Assembly (NCBI GenBank): GCA_010094045.1
Contig: ML986607.1
Coordinates: forward strand, 85,205-117,002
From: Lojkania enalia
Lineage: Eukaryota; Ascomycota; Dothideomycetes; Pleosporales
Reading direction: 5' to 3'
DNA: 31,798 bases
Shown: piece after piece, positions 20,110-31,535 of the stretch
Layout of the letters: each line of letters starts with the position of its first letter
Numbering within the stretch: position 1 is the stretch's first letter
Notes under the pieces: generated by a model
What the model saw: the letters and a program-made list of their open reading frames with translations, nothing else
Databases searched by the model: none
Told to the model about the DNA's origin: nothing
Position numbers and translations under genes: made by a program

Positions 20110-20400
20110 GGCCAAGATATCGAGTATACAAAGCAGAAGCTGAGCAATTTGTTACGGGAGGAAGCCCAGCCGGGCTTTCGAGAGATTATTAGGGCGTGGA
20201 GGCAGACCTAATTATTACCCTCCAGCGAGAATATGTTCGATTTTTGACTATGCTTAGGGTGTAGAGGAGAGTCGCGTGGCATTGCATGAAAGGCTGACTC
20301 GAGCCGAGGCCGAATTAGAGGGACCCAGCATTGGCCTGGCGGACAAGTCGGGGTCTCGTCTGGGTCTGCAGCCTTTTTCGCTTGACCGGTATGAATAATA
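20110..20400 (+). pseudogene. Possible decayed C-terminal extension of the small gene
   Basis: Directly after the TGA at 20107-20109, the same frame reads IEYTKQKLSNLLREEAQPGF and REIIRAWRQT before a TAA. A second frame then gives ADLIITLQREYVRFLTMLR (about 20204-20256), and a third gives VEESRVALHERLTRAEAELE (from about 20262), ending at TAA near 20400. The three pieces look like one charged helical protein broken by a stop and two frame changes. I could not join them with acceptable splice sites, so a decayed coding region is the simplest reading; unrecognised introns remain possible. Confidence 0.35.
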
Positions 20401-20511
20401 AAATCTTCTTCTTCCTAGGCGTGTTTTGCTAGAAATAAGCTGTGAAAACAAGTTGTGAACCTTAATGGTTGTTTTGCTTGTTATCCCACCCATTACCTGT
20501 GCAATTAAGCT

Positions 20512-22504
20512 ATGGCTTCCAAAATCGCTCTACCCGACGCATTTCGGGAGTCGTATACAGACTTTCCGAATTTTCCAGAGAATATATCCCTCAGAACAAC
20601 GAGAATGCACCGTTCGACTCTCAGTGTGCTTAAGGAGCAATTCTGCAAAATTGAAGACGACTTGTGTCTAAGCGAGTCCATTGAGGATTTGGATAAATTT
20701 GGAGTTACAATCAGAGACCTCCGATTGGAGGCTTCAATGAGTCCGTAGGACAATGCAAGTGATTAGTGATTTTTGCTAAGTTATATTAGAAACAAATGTG
20801 GATAAAGAAAATCTTCACACTCCCGGTAGGCTGTCGGCCTGGTTAGGGGCAAGATTTGACAACCTGGAGAAGAAAGAGATGGTGGCGTACAAAATGGATC
20901 CTAAATGTCGCTTTGTGTATGTTCAATATACTTCTGTTCCCGCCTTGTGCTGATGAACCTAGATACTTATCCTCTGATACTTCACGCGAGCGACTCAATA
21001 TCACTCGGCGTAGCTTAGCAGAGCTATTCACATTTCATCAGGTCATGCCTACATATCTAGATTTCATCTTTGTTTTTGGGCGTCAGGTGGATGCCAAAGA
21101 TCCGAAGTTTGGCGGCTTTCGCGAACTCAAACTGATGAAAGATCCTCCACGGGGATTTAATATCCCTAACATGGGTCGAAGCGGACGTCAATTTCAATTG
21201 TGCTACAATCTTAAGGGTGTTGTAATGAAAAATGACGAGGCAGAAGATGTCAAAATGCACGAGTGGTCTATCAGGCAAGCGGCAATTCATCACCAGTTCG
21301 ATATAGTATATGGCACTACATTGTGGATCGTCACCAAAGGCCGCCGGGACTTATACGATCGGATAAAAGACATGACAAGCCAGAAAGGAAGGGAAGAAGA
21401 TAGGTCCTTTGCTACAGTCGAAGAGTGTTTTCGATCAAGCCTCGGAGCTCATTTACTTTACTGCCAGTGGGCCATTGAAGGCTGGCGTTGGTACGTGCGC
21501 TGGCTTGAAAACGTTATCGATAGAGAGGTTTGATTCCCGATTACGAGCTCTATCCTTTGCTCACATATTCAGAGCTTAATGGCTGTATATGGCCCACGGG
21601 GCCCTGGAGAAGCTTGCCAGAAGTATAAATCTGGTGACATTCAAGTTTTGCAATACTGGCTCGATAAAACGAACGAGGCTGTAATAGTCCTGCAGACGAA
21701 TTTTGAGGTGATCGCATGCCTGCAACGATTTTACCTCAGCCTCTTGACCAATAAGGACTTCCCCGAGCGGTTGAGAGAGAAAAACAACGATGATATCACT
21801 TCTTTTGCAGCGGAATTAGGGGAAATGATGACAGATTTTGGGATGCAAATATCGCGATCAAGGCTCCTTGCGGATACAATAAGGGACCGGAAAGGTCTGG
21901 TAAGCTTCGAAATACTATTTGCCGGTCGCCAAATTCTCACTTCTTCGTCCAGATCTTGCAGCATATCCAGAGTGAGGCAGCTGAAAGAACGGAACAACTC
22001 AATATAAATATGGAAAGAGAAGCGTTGGGAATGAGAATTATCACAATAGTGACTTTACTATTCCTCCCTGCAACCTTTGTATCAGTAGGTCGTTATTTCC
22101 ATTTTCTCTCCGATGGAATGCCAACTGATCAGATGGATCAGACATTCTTCGGTACCGATGTGATAAAATACCAGAAACAAAGAGAAGAAATGCCTGGAGA
22201 AGGTTCATTTTCAGCTCTGGCGCTAAAACGATGGCTCCAGGTTACTATTCCCCTTACTGTTTTCACACTTCTTCTGGCTTGGATAACTTATAGACTTGAA
22301 CAAACCAGGAGACGGTTTCAGAATCGTAAACAGTTGCGGCATTCCAAGCGAAATGAAACCCCGCCATCACCAACTTTCCCTTGGAGGTCATCAATGAGCT
22401 TCGCAACTACCCTAAATCCAACCAAATTTAAGGGATTCTCCTGGATGACGAAGCGCACACTCTCTCTACAACTTCCTTTCCATAATTCTGATGATTATCA
22501 ATAA
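20512..22504 (+). CDS. CorA-like membrane protein, fungal family
   Basis: A 583-residue protein of the fungal CorA-like group, with a large cytoplasmic N-terminal domain and two C-terminal membrane helices. Exons are 20512-20740, 20790-20916, 20963-21527, 21573-21899, 21953-22084 and 22133-22504; introns are 49, 46, 45, 53 and 48 nt. The 46-nt intron has a perfect GTATGT donor and gives CRFVYLSSDTSRERL. The 48-nt one has no stop and must be removed to join ATFVS to MDQTFF. The first donor (GTCCGT) is weak, so that joint is the least sure. Family features are LAELFTFHQVMPTYLDFIFVFG, NMGRSGRQFQLCYNLKGVV, EWSIRQAAIHHQFDIVYGTTLWIV and an amphipathic helix (QSEAAERTEQLNINMEREAL) before TM1 (about 443-460). 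TM2 is at about 493-513. The Gly-Met-Asn selectivity motif of true CorA Mg2+ channels is absent after TM1, so Mg2+ transport should not be assumed. Confidence 0.85.
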
Positions 22505-23983
22505 CGAGAGAGTCCGAGCGACTTGACGCGAACATATCCTCATTGGAATGAAGCAAGCTCGTTTTGTAACTCTATGACGCTAGGAGCAATTTGGAATCCG
22601 AGAACACTATATCAAATCTCTTACGTACATCGTCATGCAACATTCTCATCATAAAAGGTATTTCTTATAAGCTCAGACAAGATAACCAAAGACTAGATGG
22701 GTGACTTGGTAGCATTAGGTATAATGATACATTGTTGAATTCATCTTAACTGTGAATTGGATAAACGGCTGTACGCATGGATATCCTATAGTGCAAGAAT
22801 ACTACGCTGTTGGCATTTATTTACGGTGACAAAGCAATTGAACCGAGTTATTTTCCCTAGATAAGTACTGTATTGAAATAGCCATCGCAATGACACGAGC
22901 AGACCCAGAGAGCACTGAAACACCCCAGCCTATTGATAGGAATCAGCTGAGTCGTTCCGAACTCGAAGTTCACACAAAGGACTGTATGAGTAAATTAGTC
23001 TATTGTAATAAGTTTAGACAATGTGATCTATTGGTTATTAAAAGCAGTTTTGGAAACTATAGAGGCGAGCCCAAGCCTCTGTAATGACTATGCTTAGGCG
23101 ATCAGTCCCAAACGCCCTCACCTCAACCCACCCTCCCCCACCCTCCCCTCTCCCTGGCTTGGGGGGGGATAATGCAGTGTGTGGAGGTGCAGGGCTAGTG
23201 GTCCACCACCCCAACAGCGGCCGTTGCAGTAGCACAGCCGTAGAGTTGCGCAAGGTGTGACGAGCATTTGCGCAGCCGTGAGCTCGAGAACAACAGAATC
23301 ATCCAATACTATTCAGCAGAGGGGGAGAACTCGCGGTTATCCATCGCAAGCGTAGGAACTCCATCTGGAGCCTAATTGCCATCTTGATCCCGCACCAGAC
23401 TGAATGCAATGGAAAGGTCTGGCGCCTCTCTACTATAAGCGGATAAAAATCGGCTGGCGGGGTTGGTACAACGTGCTGCTTTTTCCAGCTGCATACGCCT
23501 AGATATTTGAATATATGAGCTCGAGGCCCTAAGCAAGCGAAGCTCTGGTTTTTTTTTTTTTGGTCGATAACTCCAGAGAAATGGAAAAGCCGAGCGACTT
23601 GGTTGAAGGATACCGCTTTGGAGACCGAGTGCGTGCGCGAGCGAGGATTCTGCGGGTTAGATGGAATCCGCAAAGTCGGTCCACACTCAGCCCCTCTCAA
23701 AATTCGCCTTGCGAACCTCGATGCCGGCTGGCTAGCTTCAGTGGACTTACGCAAAACCCACCAGGCACCGACTATCGAGGAAACACACAGCCTCCATTGT
23801 CCCCAGCTATTTGAGCATATTATGTCGACATACCGTTCTCCTTATATGAGCGCTCACTTTCGCCAGCCACAGTCCTAGTCGTAGCTACTCTATCAGTTTC
23901 ATCCCTCTTTTATCGCGCGCTCTCTTCTACACCATTGTCGATGAAGTTAAATGTAAGAAATCTGCTCACGGAAACTCGTCACC
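22505..23983. other. Intergenic region upstream of the kinase-vWA gene
   Basis: About 1.48 kb. A 64-codon frame at 22890-23084 has no recognisable domain. A C-rich/G-rich block lies at 23100-23300, and a run of T at about 23550-23562. The 500 bp before the kinase ATG contain no clear TATA box. Confidence 0.45.
23127..23168. repeat. C-rich tract with minus-strand G-quadruplex potential
   Basis: At 23127-23154 the plus strand has five runs of at least three C separated by one to three bases. On the minus strand this gives G runs with short loops, meeting the usual quadruplex pattern. It is followed at 23161 by a run of eight G on the plus strand. The tract starts about 830 bp upstream of the kinase-vWA start codon. 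Confidence 0.6.
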
Positions 23984-26900
23984 ATGAGTAAGCCCTCACA
24001 TAGGAGGGCTGTGAGCATTTTACAGGAGTTCCGAGACCTTCTCGATAAAAAATGGAAGAGGGAAGTGGTATGCCAGTGCCCACGCAGGCCTCGATGCGTA
24101 TGTAAAAGGCGCATTGTCTGTGTCGCGAGGATGGAAGACTGGATGGAGACCACGGCCCCCGAACATACCTCAACAAACCTTACTAGATTACTTGACGACT
24201 TATACCGTATGGTATCCCGAACTGTCTTTCCATTCGAAGCGACTTCCGTCCTCAAACGCCAGGGGCGATGCGTTCGAGTTCTAGGTGCCCTACTAAGTCT
24301 TGGACGCGGAGATTTAATTGATCTCTTCCACGGCGCTGGCATCTCCGACAATGTCGTCCTATACAACACAAAACTCGTGGGTCATGACCAGATTGGGCTT
24401 CTCAAGTACCTCGAAGACAACGGTGTATCGAACGCCATGGAAATAATCGATCGATTCGAGCGGGAGATATCCGTCTTCTGTACGCCGTCTCTCGATATGT
24501 ATATGGAGCTTAACCTTGAAAACTGGAAAGAGGATAGACGCATGCTGCCATTCTGTAAACGTCAGCGCATAAGCAAGAAAGGAGGTACAGCGACTGTCTA
24601 TCAGGTTGCAATCCAGAAGGACTTTGTATCAGATCCAGAGTTGGCTTCTGCCCTAGAGAAGTCCGCTTACAAAGACCACGAATTTGATGAGGCAAGTCGC
24701 GTTCGACCTTAGAGTCTGATTCCATACTAACTAGGTAAACTTAGTGTTATCAGGTCGCTATCAAGTCCTTCGCCGAGGATTATCACGACGTATATATCAC
24801 AGAAAAAACAGCCTTCCAGGGTCTTCGTGATGCTTCTATACCTATCGTCCGGTATTTGGGTTGTTACGTGGATAAGTACGGACTCGACGATGACGGCCAG
24901 GAATCTGGGGGAAATGGGTCACTGGGTAGCGAAGGTACTAGAAGTGATGGTACGACCGGAAAGACTTACAATCTTCTTCTAGAGTTTGGGGACATGGACC
25001 TTGACCAATATTGGTCAGACGACAAAACTATCGCGCCAGTTCAGTTTGGAGAGATCATAAAATCTTATGGGTCGTTGTTCAAAGTTGCTAAGGCGCTCCG
25101 CTTTCTCCACGAGGTCAAACACCCTCGAGGGGACGATGTTGTCAATGGGTAATGCCCTATGAATGCTTGGAAAAAGTCTCGAAATGCCTTAGTTGCTAAT
25201 TTCAGTAGGTGGCATGCAGACATTAAACCGGATAACATCTTGCGGGTAAATGGCCAATTCAAGTTAGCCGACTTTGGATTCTCCAAGTTCGCCAGAAGGG
25301 GCAATGATGACTATACAGCACCCGAGCAGGCGATACCGGGCGGAACTGAATCCTTTGGTAAGTAACAAGGCACTCCCTATCCCCTATAAGCGTGTCCTAG
25401 GTCCCTGATATGGCTATATAGGAGCCCCAGAGGCCGCCCGCGCAACAACAACAAAGATACCTCTGAGGCAGACTATCGATACATGGTCTTTCGGTTGCGT
25501 CTTGTCGGTTGCTGTTACCTGGGTTGTACTTGGGTGGCAAGGCGTACTCCACTATAGCAACCTAAGATTAAAGGCTGCCGAGAGACGGCCGATAGCCAGG
25601 TTGGTAAACACTGATAGATTTCATGATGGTATCGACGTCTTTCCAGAAATCGAGTATTGGCATGATTACCTGAGACAAAACCGGCGGATAGAAGATACGT
25701 TGACGCCCAAAATACTGAAATTAATCGAGGACAGTATGTTGCAACGAGACCCTGATGATCGAATTGACTCACAAACCCTCTGCGATACCTTGGACCGACT
25801 TCTGGAAGAAGCTAGGAAGCGATGTGCCTCTAGAGAAAAGGACACAAGGTTGCATCCCACAGTGCTGGAAGCACTTAAAGATATGGAAATGAGAGCGAGT
25901 ATAGCAAACCCGACCACGGCAGTTTCGAACCTTTCTCGGTCTAGTGGGAGTACGTCTAACACAGTATCTGGAAGTAACGTTCGGGGAATACCGCTTGCAA
26001 CTCGCTCTAGGAAACGAGAGGGATTGACCGAGAAATTGAGGAAGATTCCAATCGCCAGGACTTCGGGCCGTCATGAAATGCTAGAGGACGACGAGTCTGG
26101 GACAAGAGGAAACAATATTAGCGTAAAAGACCCCCCACAGGAAATATCTGATAAGAGCCAGCCTCTTCACACCGAAAATGCGAAAGGGAAAGGTGCAGCC
26201 TACGTGAAAGGTCCGGATAGTCACCTTGTCAGCAATGTATCACCTCGCGAAGATAACATTGCCGTGACTACGCCTGGCTCATATCAGGTTCTACCAAACC
26301 CAACTATGAGAGAGGGGTATCCAAATGCTAAACCACAACATGAGGTCCGGATAGAGGGACACCCATATAGTCTGCGCCGGAACCCTATTCCTGCTGAGAT
26401 TAGATCTAGGCCCGAATTATCCGGAGGAAATATGTTAACGCCACAGCTGCATTCCATTCCCTCTTCGGCAAATGTGCCACTTCAAGGCCGCCTGAATCAA
26501 GGGATCCAAGCTGCCCGGAATGGGAACATGTCCGCGTCAGCACTACATCCTACCATTACCATAACGCATCCCCATCTCGCCAGCCATGGCCCTGAGATAA
26601 TCGGAGCAACCCTCTACCAGCAGTATCTAGAGGAAGACTATGATTCGAACGATATACTAGGCACTTCCAGTCCACAATTCGAAATGGGACTGCCTATCAA
26701 TAGCTCTCACACAGAGTATAGAACGCGTGGAGAACGTCTTCCTCTTTCTCAACATACAAAAGGCCCACAAAACGTATTCGAGTTACCTTTCGACATATGC
26801 CATACCCGCAAGGCGCTAGATGACGGACGACCTAAAACCGCCTGGAAAAAGTTAAGGAAGAGATTGAGCACCGAGAAGGTAGACGATTTCTTGAAACAAT

Positions 26901-27819
26901 TCATAAGCAATCGAGATATTGTCATAGTTGTCGATAATGGAAGTTCGATGCTCAAGTACTGGCCTATCTTGACCTTCGTTACAGAGACTTTAGAATCGAA
27001 GTTGACAGGTTTGGACAGCGATGGCATAGACATACGTTATACCTTCCGAGATGCCGAGCTCGGGGTGAGAAGGTTAAAAGGTACTGGGTCGCGGAAAAGG
27101 CTTAGAGCATCTCTGGATGCCGCCTGCCCAAGAGAGCTCCAATCAATAGAGGACAAAGTAGGAACAGACATGTGCTCAATACTTGAAACCCTCTTTAATG
27201 AGCAGCGCTCCGCGCGTTTCTCGAAGCCAACAACGTTGATTGTCCTCACTGACGCTCTTTGGGAAGGGACCGTCCCGGCTTCTCTTGTCGAAGAAAAGAT
27301 CGTCAAATTTGCTCGGCAGCTGGAAAAAAAAGACTGTATGGAGCGACACTATACGATTGGTTTCGTTCGATTCGGTGATGATGGTCATGAAAAATTGCAG
27401 GCTCTAGATGATAGCCTCAAACCGAGATTCCATATTCGGTAAGTGATGCGCAAAGCTTTAGGTCCTGTGGAAAGCTCTAATATCTTACGCGAAGTGATAT
27501 GGTCGATGCGACGAGTTGGAAGTCTTCCGTCCGAAAAATGATTCTTGGGAGCATCGTCGGAGAGCAAGATGAAAGACAAAGCTACGATGAAGGGCTCGAT
27601 AGTCTAGAGCTATTGGAATTCGGTCCCGATGGGATTGTTGAGCTTTTCAAGGAATACTACACTCACCAGTCGCTGCAGCTTCCAGACCCGGCCCGGCTTC
27701 ATAGTTCTCCAAACTCTTCAAATGTACTGATAGGAGGTCTTAGCTCTACGCCCAAGACCGTCTCTCCTAAGAGCAATAAAAGACTGACGTTCTCCATGAA
27801 GACTGGGAAGCCAGGCTGA
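23984..27819 (+). CDS. Protein kinase fused to a C-terminal von Willebrand A domain
   Basis: A 1197-residue protein, probably intracellular (no signal peptide or membrane helix). Exons are 23984-24691, 24754-25148, 25209-25357, 25422-27438 and 27495-27819. Intron 1 is GC-AG (GCAAGT donor, TACTAAC branch site at 25 bp after 24700, CAG acceptor); the others are GT-AG with good donors. Residues 1-190 form an unassigned domain with a Cys cluster, CQCPRRPRCVCKRRIVC (30-46). The kinase domain follows: glycine loop KKGGTATVY (198-206), Lys240 in VAIK, catalytic loop HADIKPDN (370-377, Ala in place of the HRD Arg), DFG (389-391), APE (419-421) and RDPDDR near 526-531. A Gly/Ser/Asp-rich insert sits between beta strands in the N lobe. 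A long low-complexity linker (about 555-870) precedes a vWA domain starting near 914. Its metal-site motif reads DNGSS (922-926), with Thr999 and Asp1028 (TDALWEG) as further candidates. The start ATG has an ACCATGA context. Kinase-vWA fusions occur in several fungi; the substrate is unknown. Confidence 0.88.
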
Positions 27820-29170
27820 AGGTGCTCCACGACGAGATCTCGTAATGCGATATCCTTACAATTCGTACGATGTCATAACGCGCGTCGACATGTCGAGGTC
27901 GTAATCTAGGATATTGAACATGTTGAGTGACGAAGGGGCTAGGAGGGGTTGAGATAGGCGAGCTTCTATCTAATGTTGCCGGGAAGGCCCATCAGGATCT
28001 AGAATCTATGCAAGGATGGACTGTTGAGTGACAGGGTCCTCGATTATAGTATCGAGATTGAACCTCACATTTCTGGTATAGTATTGGCGATTGTGAAAAC
28101 CCATAAGGTCTACGGTAGGCGCGCTGTCCTATGTTCAGGCGTTGAATGCATTTTCTGGTTGCATGTAAACGATGGGGTAGAACTGTGGGGTGGCATAATT
28201 ATATATATCGTTATACATGTCCCTTCGGGTGTGTGCGGATAGTCAAGTGTGCCACGATCCTCCAATACGCTCATAAGGGAACGCGGTTAATAAAATCGGA
28301 TGAATGGAGATATGAATATCGACTAAATTTTCTCCTCAACTCGTGAGTGATGTAGGAGGGATGCGGCATCGTGAGAATGAATTGACAAGACCCTAAAGTA
28401 CGAGAAGGTGGCGGAGTAACGGACACGAGTCCAGCGGCATGACGCAACTCCGTGGCAAGAGTGGCATGGGCAACACGTATGCACTTCCGAATAAATTGGA
28501 CATGCTTATCTGAAGCTATCGCTAGTTTTGTCTATTATTTGGTCTAGGGATTTAGTTGAGGGTTGGAAATGAAGCCGTGCGGTAGGGCGGGGTTCTGCTT
28601 GCATATTTTAGTCTTTATCTATTGATGCGAGGATTATCAAAATTCGCTCCAATATTTTGCCAGATGTCAACGGGACCTAACAGGCATAAACCTAGAATAT
28701 TGCTAGGAATATGACGTGGACCAAATATGGACTATGCCAAGAATAGGCAGGTTGACCTAGTCTTGTTGGGCTAATAATGCATATGTATAGGATTCTAACC
28801 TCTTATAACCCTATGCTACTCCCCCAGAAGCAAGATTTTCCGTCTAATCGACTTTATTATTAGCAATTGCTTCGCTTCAAGCGGGCTTTTACCTTTCATA
28901 TGACCCGTAGAATTTCGGAGTAGGGCCATTGTTTTGGCTGTCTTATACCTAAAAATGGCAGTAATATTGTTGACTGAAGCCCCTGAAGACATATCCGATG
29001 TCTATTTATTCTAAGGATCTACTTAGTGTCCCTGGAGTAGGCTCTTTGCATCGCCATTCCCTCAGCGGGTTCAAGGGCACAGTTTGGGTAGCGAATAGGT
29101 CAGAGCGTAATTTTTGCTCCTGAAAGGTCATTGGGCGGCTAATAACGTTAGGCTACTTTCGCTTACCTGC
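27820..29170. other. Gene-poor right edge of the gene island
   Basis: About 1.35 kb without a supportable gene. Base composition is ordinary until about 29,150 and then turns sharply A+T rich. Frames at 28024-28242 and 28146-28346 overlap each other and have no domain features. Confidence 0.45.
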
Positions 29171-31030
29171 TTTATTTAGTACCTGATATATTCTTTGGTA
29201 TCTACTTCTCTAAGTATATAAACTCTACTAAAAGTAACTATAAAATATATAATAAGAAACTACTCGCGATAATCTAATATTTTAAATAATAAAGACCAAA
29301 ATAGAAGGTATAGAATTTTCTACATAAGTATTAAGCGATTATAAGAACCTATACTATTTTATAATAATAAAGTAGTTAGGTTACTAATAAATCTATTAAT
29401 TAGAATATTTATTAAAGTTTAACTTTAGTATTATATACTAATCTAGAAAACTTAGAGAAAAGTCTAATACCTTAATTTAAAGGTTATAAGATAGATTTAT
29501 ATAAGAAGATCCTTATAGAAGTTATTAATAGATATTACTTTATATTAAACTATTCTAATAAATAGAAGTAGGTCGATTAATTATAGAGATTATTAACGAA
29601 GAATACCCGAATAATAATCTAATCTAAGATACTTTAAAGCTACTAAGAAAAGAAGCCTATTAATTTAAACTCCTAACTCTAGTTAATTATTAAAAATCTA
29701 ATAACTGATTGTACTATTAAGATTAACTTATAGTATTAGACTATAATAAGCTAAAGCTTAAGCTGCTATAAGTTATTTATAACTTGTTATCTAGTAGATA
29801 CCCTAGTTAAAAAAAGACTTTAAAACTACTTTAATATAAATACTAATAGTTAAGAATATTCGACTTAATATAATAATATATAAGCTATTATTATATATAT
29901 TAAAGAAGTAAAACTTTTAGAAAGAAGTATTATAGATTACTAAAACTATTATTTATATTTAAATAAAAGTTTTAAAATATTTCTATAAACTTTATAACTA
30001 ATCTATTAGAATTTAAGATTATATAAATATTATAGTAGTAGTTAATAGGTTTAATAATTATAAATACCTAATACTATATATAAGAATTAAAACTTCTAAT
30101 ATTATTTAATTATTCTACTATTATATATAGGTATACTATAGACTACTATATACTATTATATCTAACTATAAAATATAGGTTATTTTTACCTTCTATTAAG
30201 AGCTTTATAGATAGTTATAGATTAATATATATATATTAACTAGCTTCTATTTAAATACTAATAGTTAGATAGAAAACGTTAACGTAGTAATAGAATAAGT
30301 TTTCTAAGCCTATACTAGCTATAAATAAGATAACTAGGTTAAATAGCTGCTAATAGTATAGTTTAAAATAAATAATATAGTATCTAAATTAATAAAAGTC
30401 TCTCTATTTCTAATCTATTTTAGCTGGTATTTTTAAATAGATTTTAAGTCGCCTATAAGAATCTATTAACTATTAAAATAGTTTATAATAGTCTAGAAAG
30501 CTAATAGACTAGTTAATAAGATAAAAGATATTATAGAGTATATTAGAGAAGAACTTATCTAGATATAAGTATTCTAATAAGACTATACTAACTATAAATA
30601 TATACTAGCCTCTAACTATTAGATTAGTAATCTAGTTTAGCTAGACGTTAAAAATATACGTACTTAAAAACTATTAAAAAAGTTTAACTAGAAGAATAAA
30701 GGCTTTTATAAGATTATTATAAAAGTATTCTTATATACTTATAAATTAAAGCTACTTAAATTAGTTAAAATATATTTTATATTCTATATATTATTATTAT
30801 AGTTAGTATTTAAATTATCTAACTATTTATCTAGTTGGTAAATATATAACTCTAAATCTATTAAAATTAATAGAAAATCCAAATACCTTATTAAACGGAT
30901 AGAAAACCTCTATTATAATTAATAGAAATGCTAATATAAATATTTAGTTAAATAGACTAGCTATTATAATCTAGAATAGTATCTAACTAGTAACTTTATT
31001 AAGATAGCTACTATAGAAGAATACTATACT
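29171..31030 (+). mobile_element. 5'-truncated Ty3/gypsy chromovirus-type retrotransposon, RIP-decayed
   Basis: No frame is open, but three pol domains can be followed in order on the plus strand. An RNase H relic lies at about 29200-29450 (YNKKLLAII, then a LTDHKNL-like segment). An integrase core relic lies at about 30138-30360 (YRPLYTVISNYK, then a damaged form of the usual Asp/Glu-bearing blocks). A chromodomain relic lies at about 30890-31010 (KYLVK*TSY...LE*), with TAG at the conserved Trp positions. This order (RNase H, integrase, chromodomain) defines chromovirus-type Ty3/gypsy elements. Gag, protease and reverse transcriptase are absent, so the left side is truncated at the edge of the gene island. 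All stops fit G-to-A or C-to-T change. Confidence 0.75.
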
Positions 31031-31535
31031 AAAAATTTAATTAGAGTATATTTTTAGACGCTTATAATACTACTACTATTAACTATTGGTTATATTAATA
31101 CTTATAACTACTAACCTAATCTTTAATATAGTACTATTATCAACTATTAGTCGCGCTAATATATATAACCAATCTAATCTCTAATATAGTACTACTATAT
31201 AATAATAACTAATTATACTAATATATATATAACTTTAACTAATACTAGTATTAATAACTACTATTTAATTATAAATAATCTAAATATAATATAATAACCT
31301 AACTTATAGAAATTTATAATTAAAAGAAGAGTACTATTATAATAATATTACGATACCTCTATACTTATACTACCCCTATTATAATACTCGAACTAGCTAC
31401 TAGTAATAGGTATTAGCTACTAGCTAGAATATAACCGACTTATTATAACTATAATAGAAGAATGTTTTACTAACCTAGCTAGCCTATATAATAGTATAAA
31501 TCTAATTTCTATAAAAATCTATATAATATAACATA
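31031..31535. repeat. AT-rich repeat sequence after the gypsy element, with a tandem repeat
   Basis: Probably the 3' untranslated part and/or LTR of the gypsy element. At about 31068-31244 it holds about three imperfect copies of a unit near 60 bp; each contains a form of AATATAGTACTACTAT followed by a TAATATATATAAC-like stretch. LTR boundaries cannot be fixed because no second LTR is in the window. Confidence 0.45.

Noticed and set aside
20512..22504. Naming the CorA-like gene as a magnesium transporter
   Set aside because: The GMN motif is missing and the fungal group is only distantly related to proven transporters, so only a family-level name is given.
28800..29160. tRNA or LTR sequence near the right border
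   Set aside because: A GGTTCAAGG-like string near 29,069 is not accompanied by a cloverleaf, and no paired LTR end was found.
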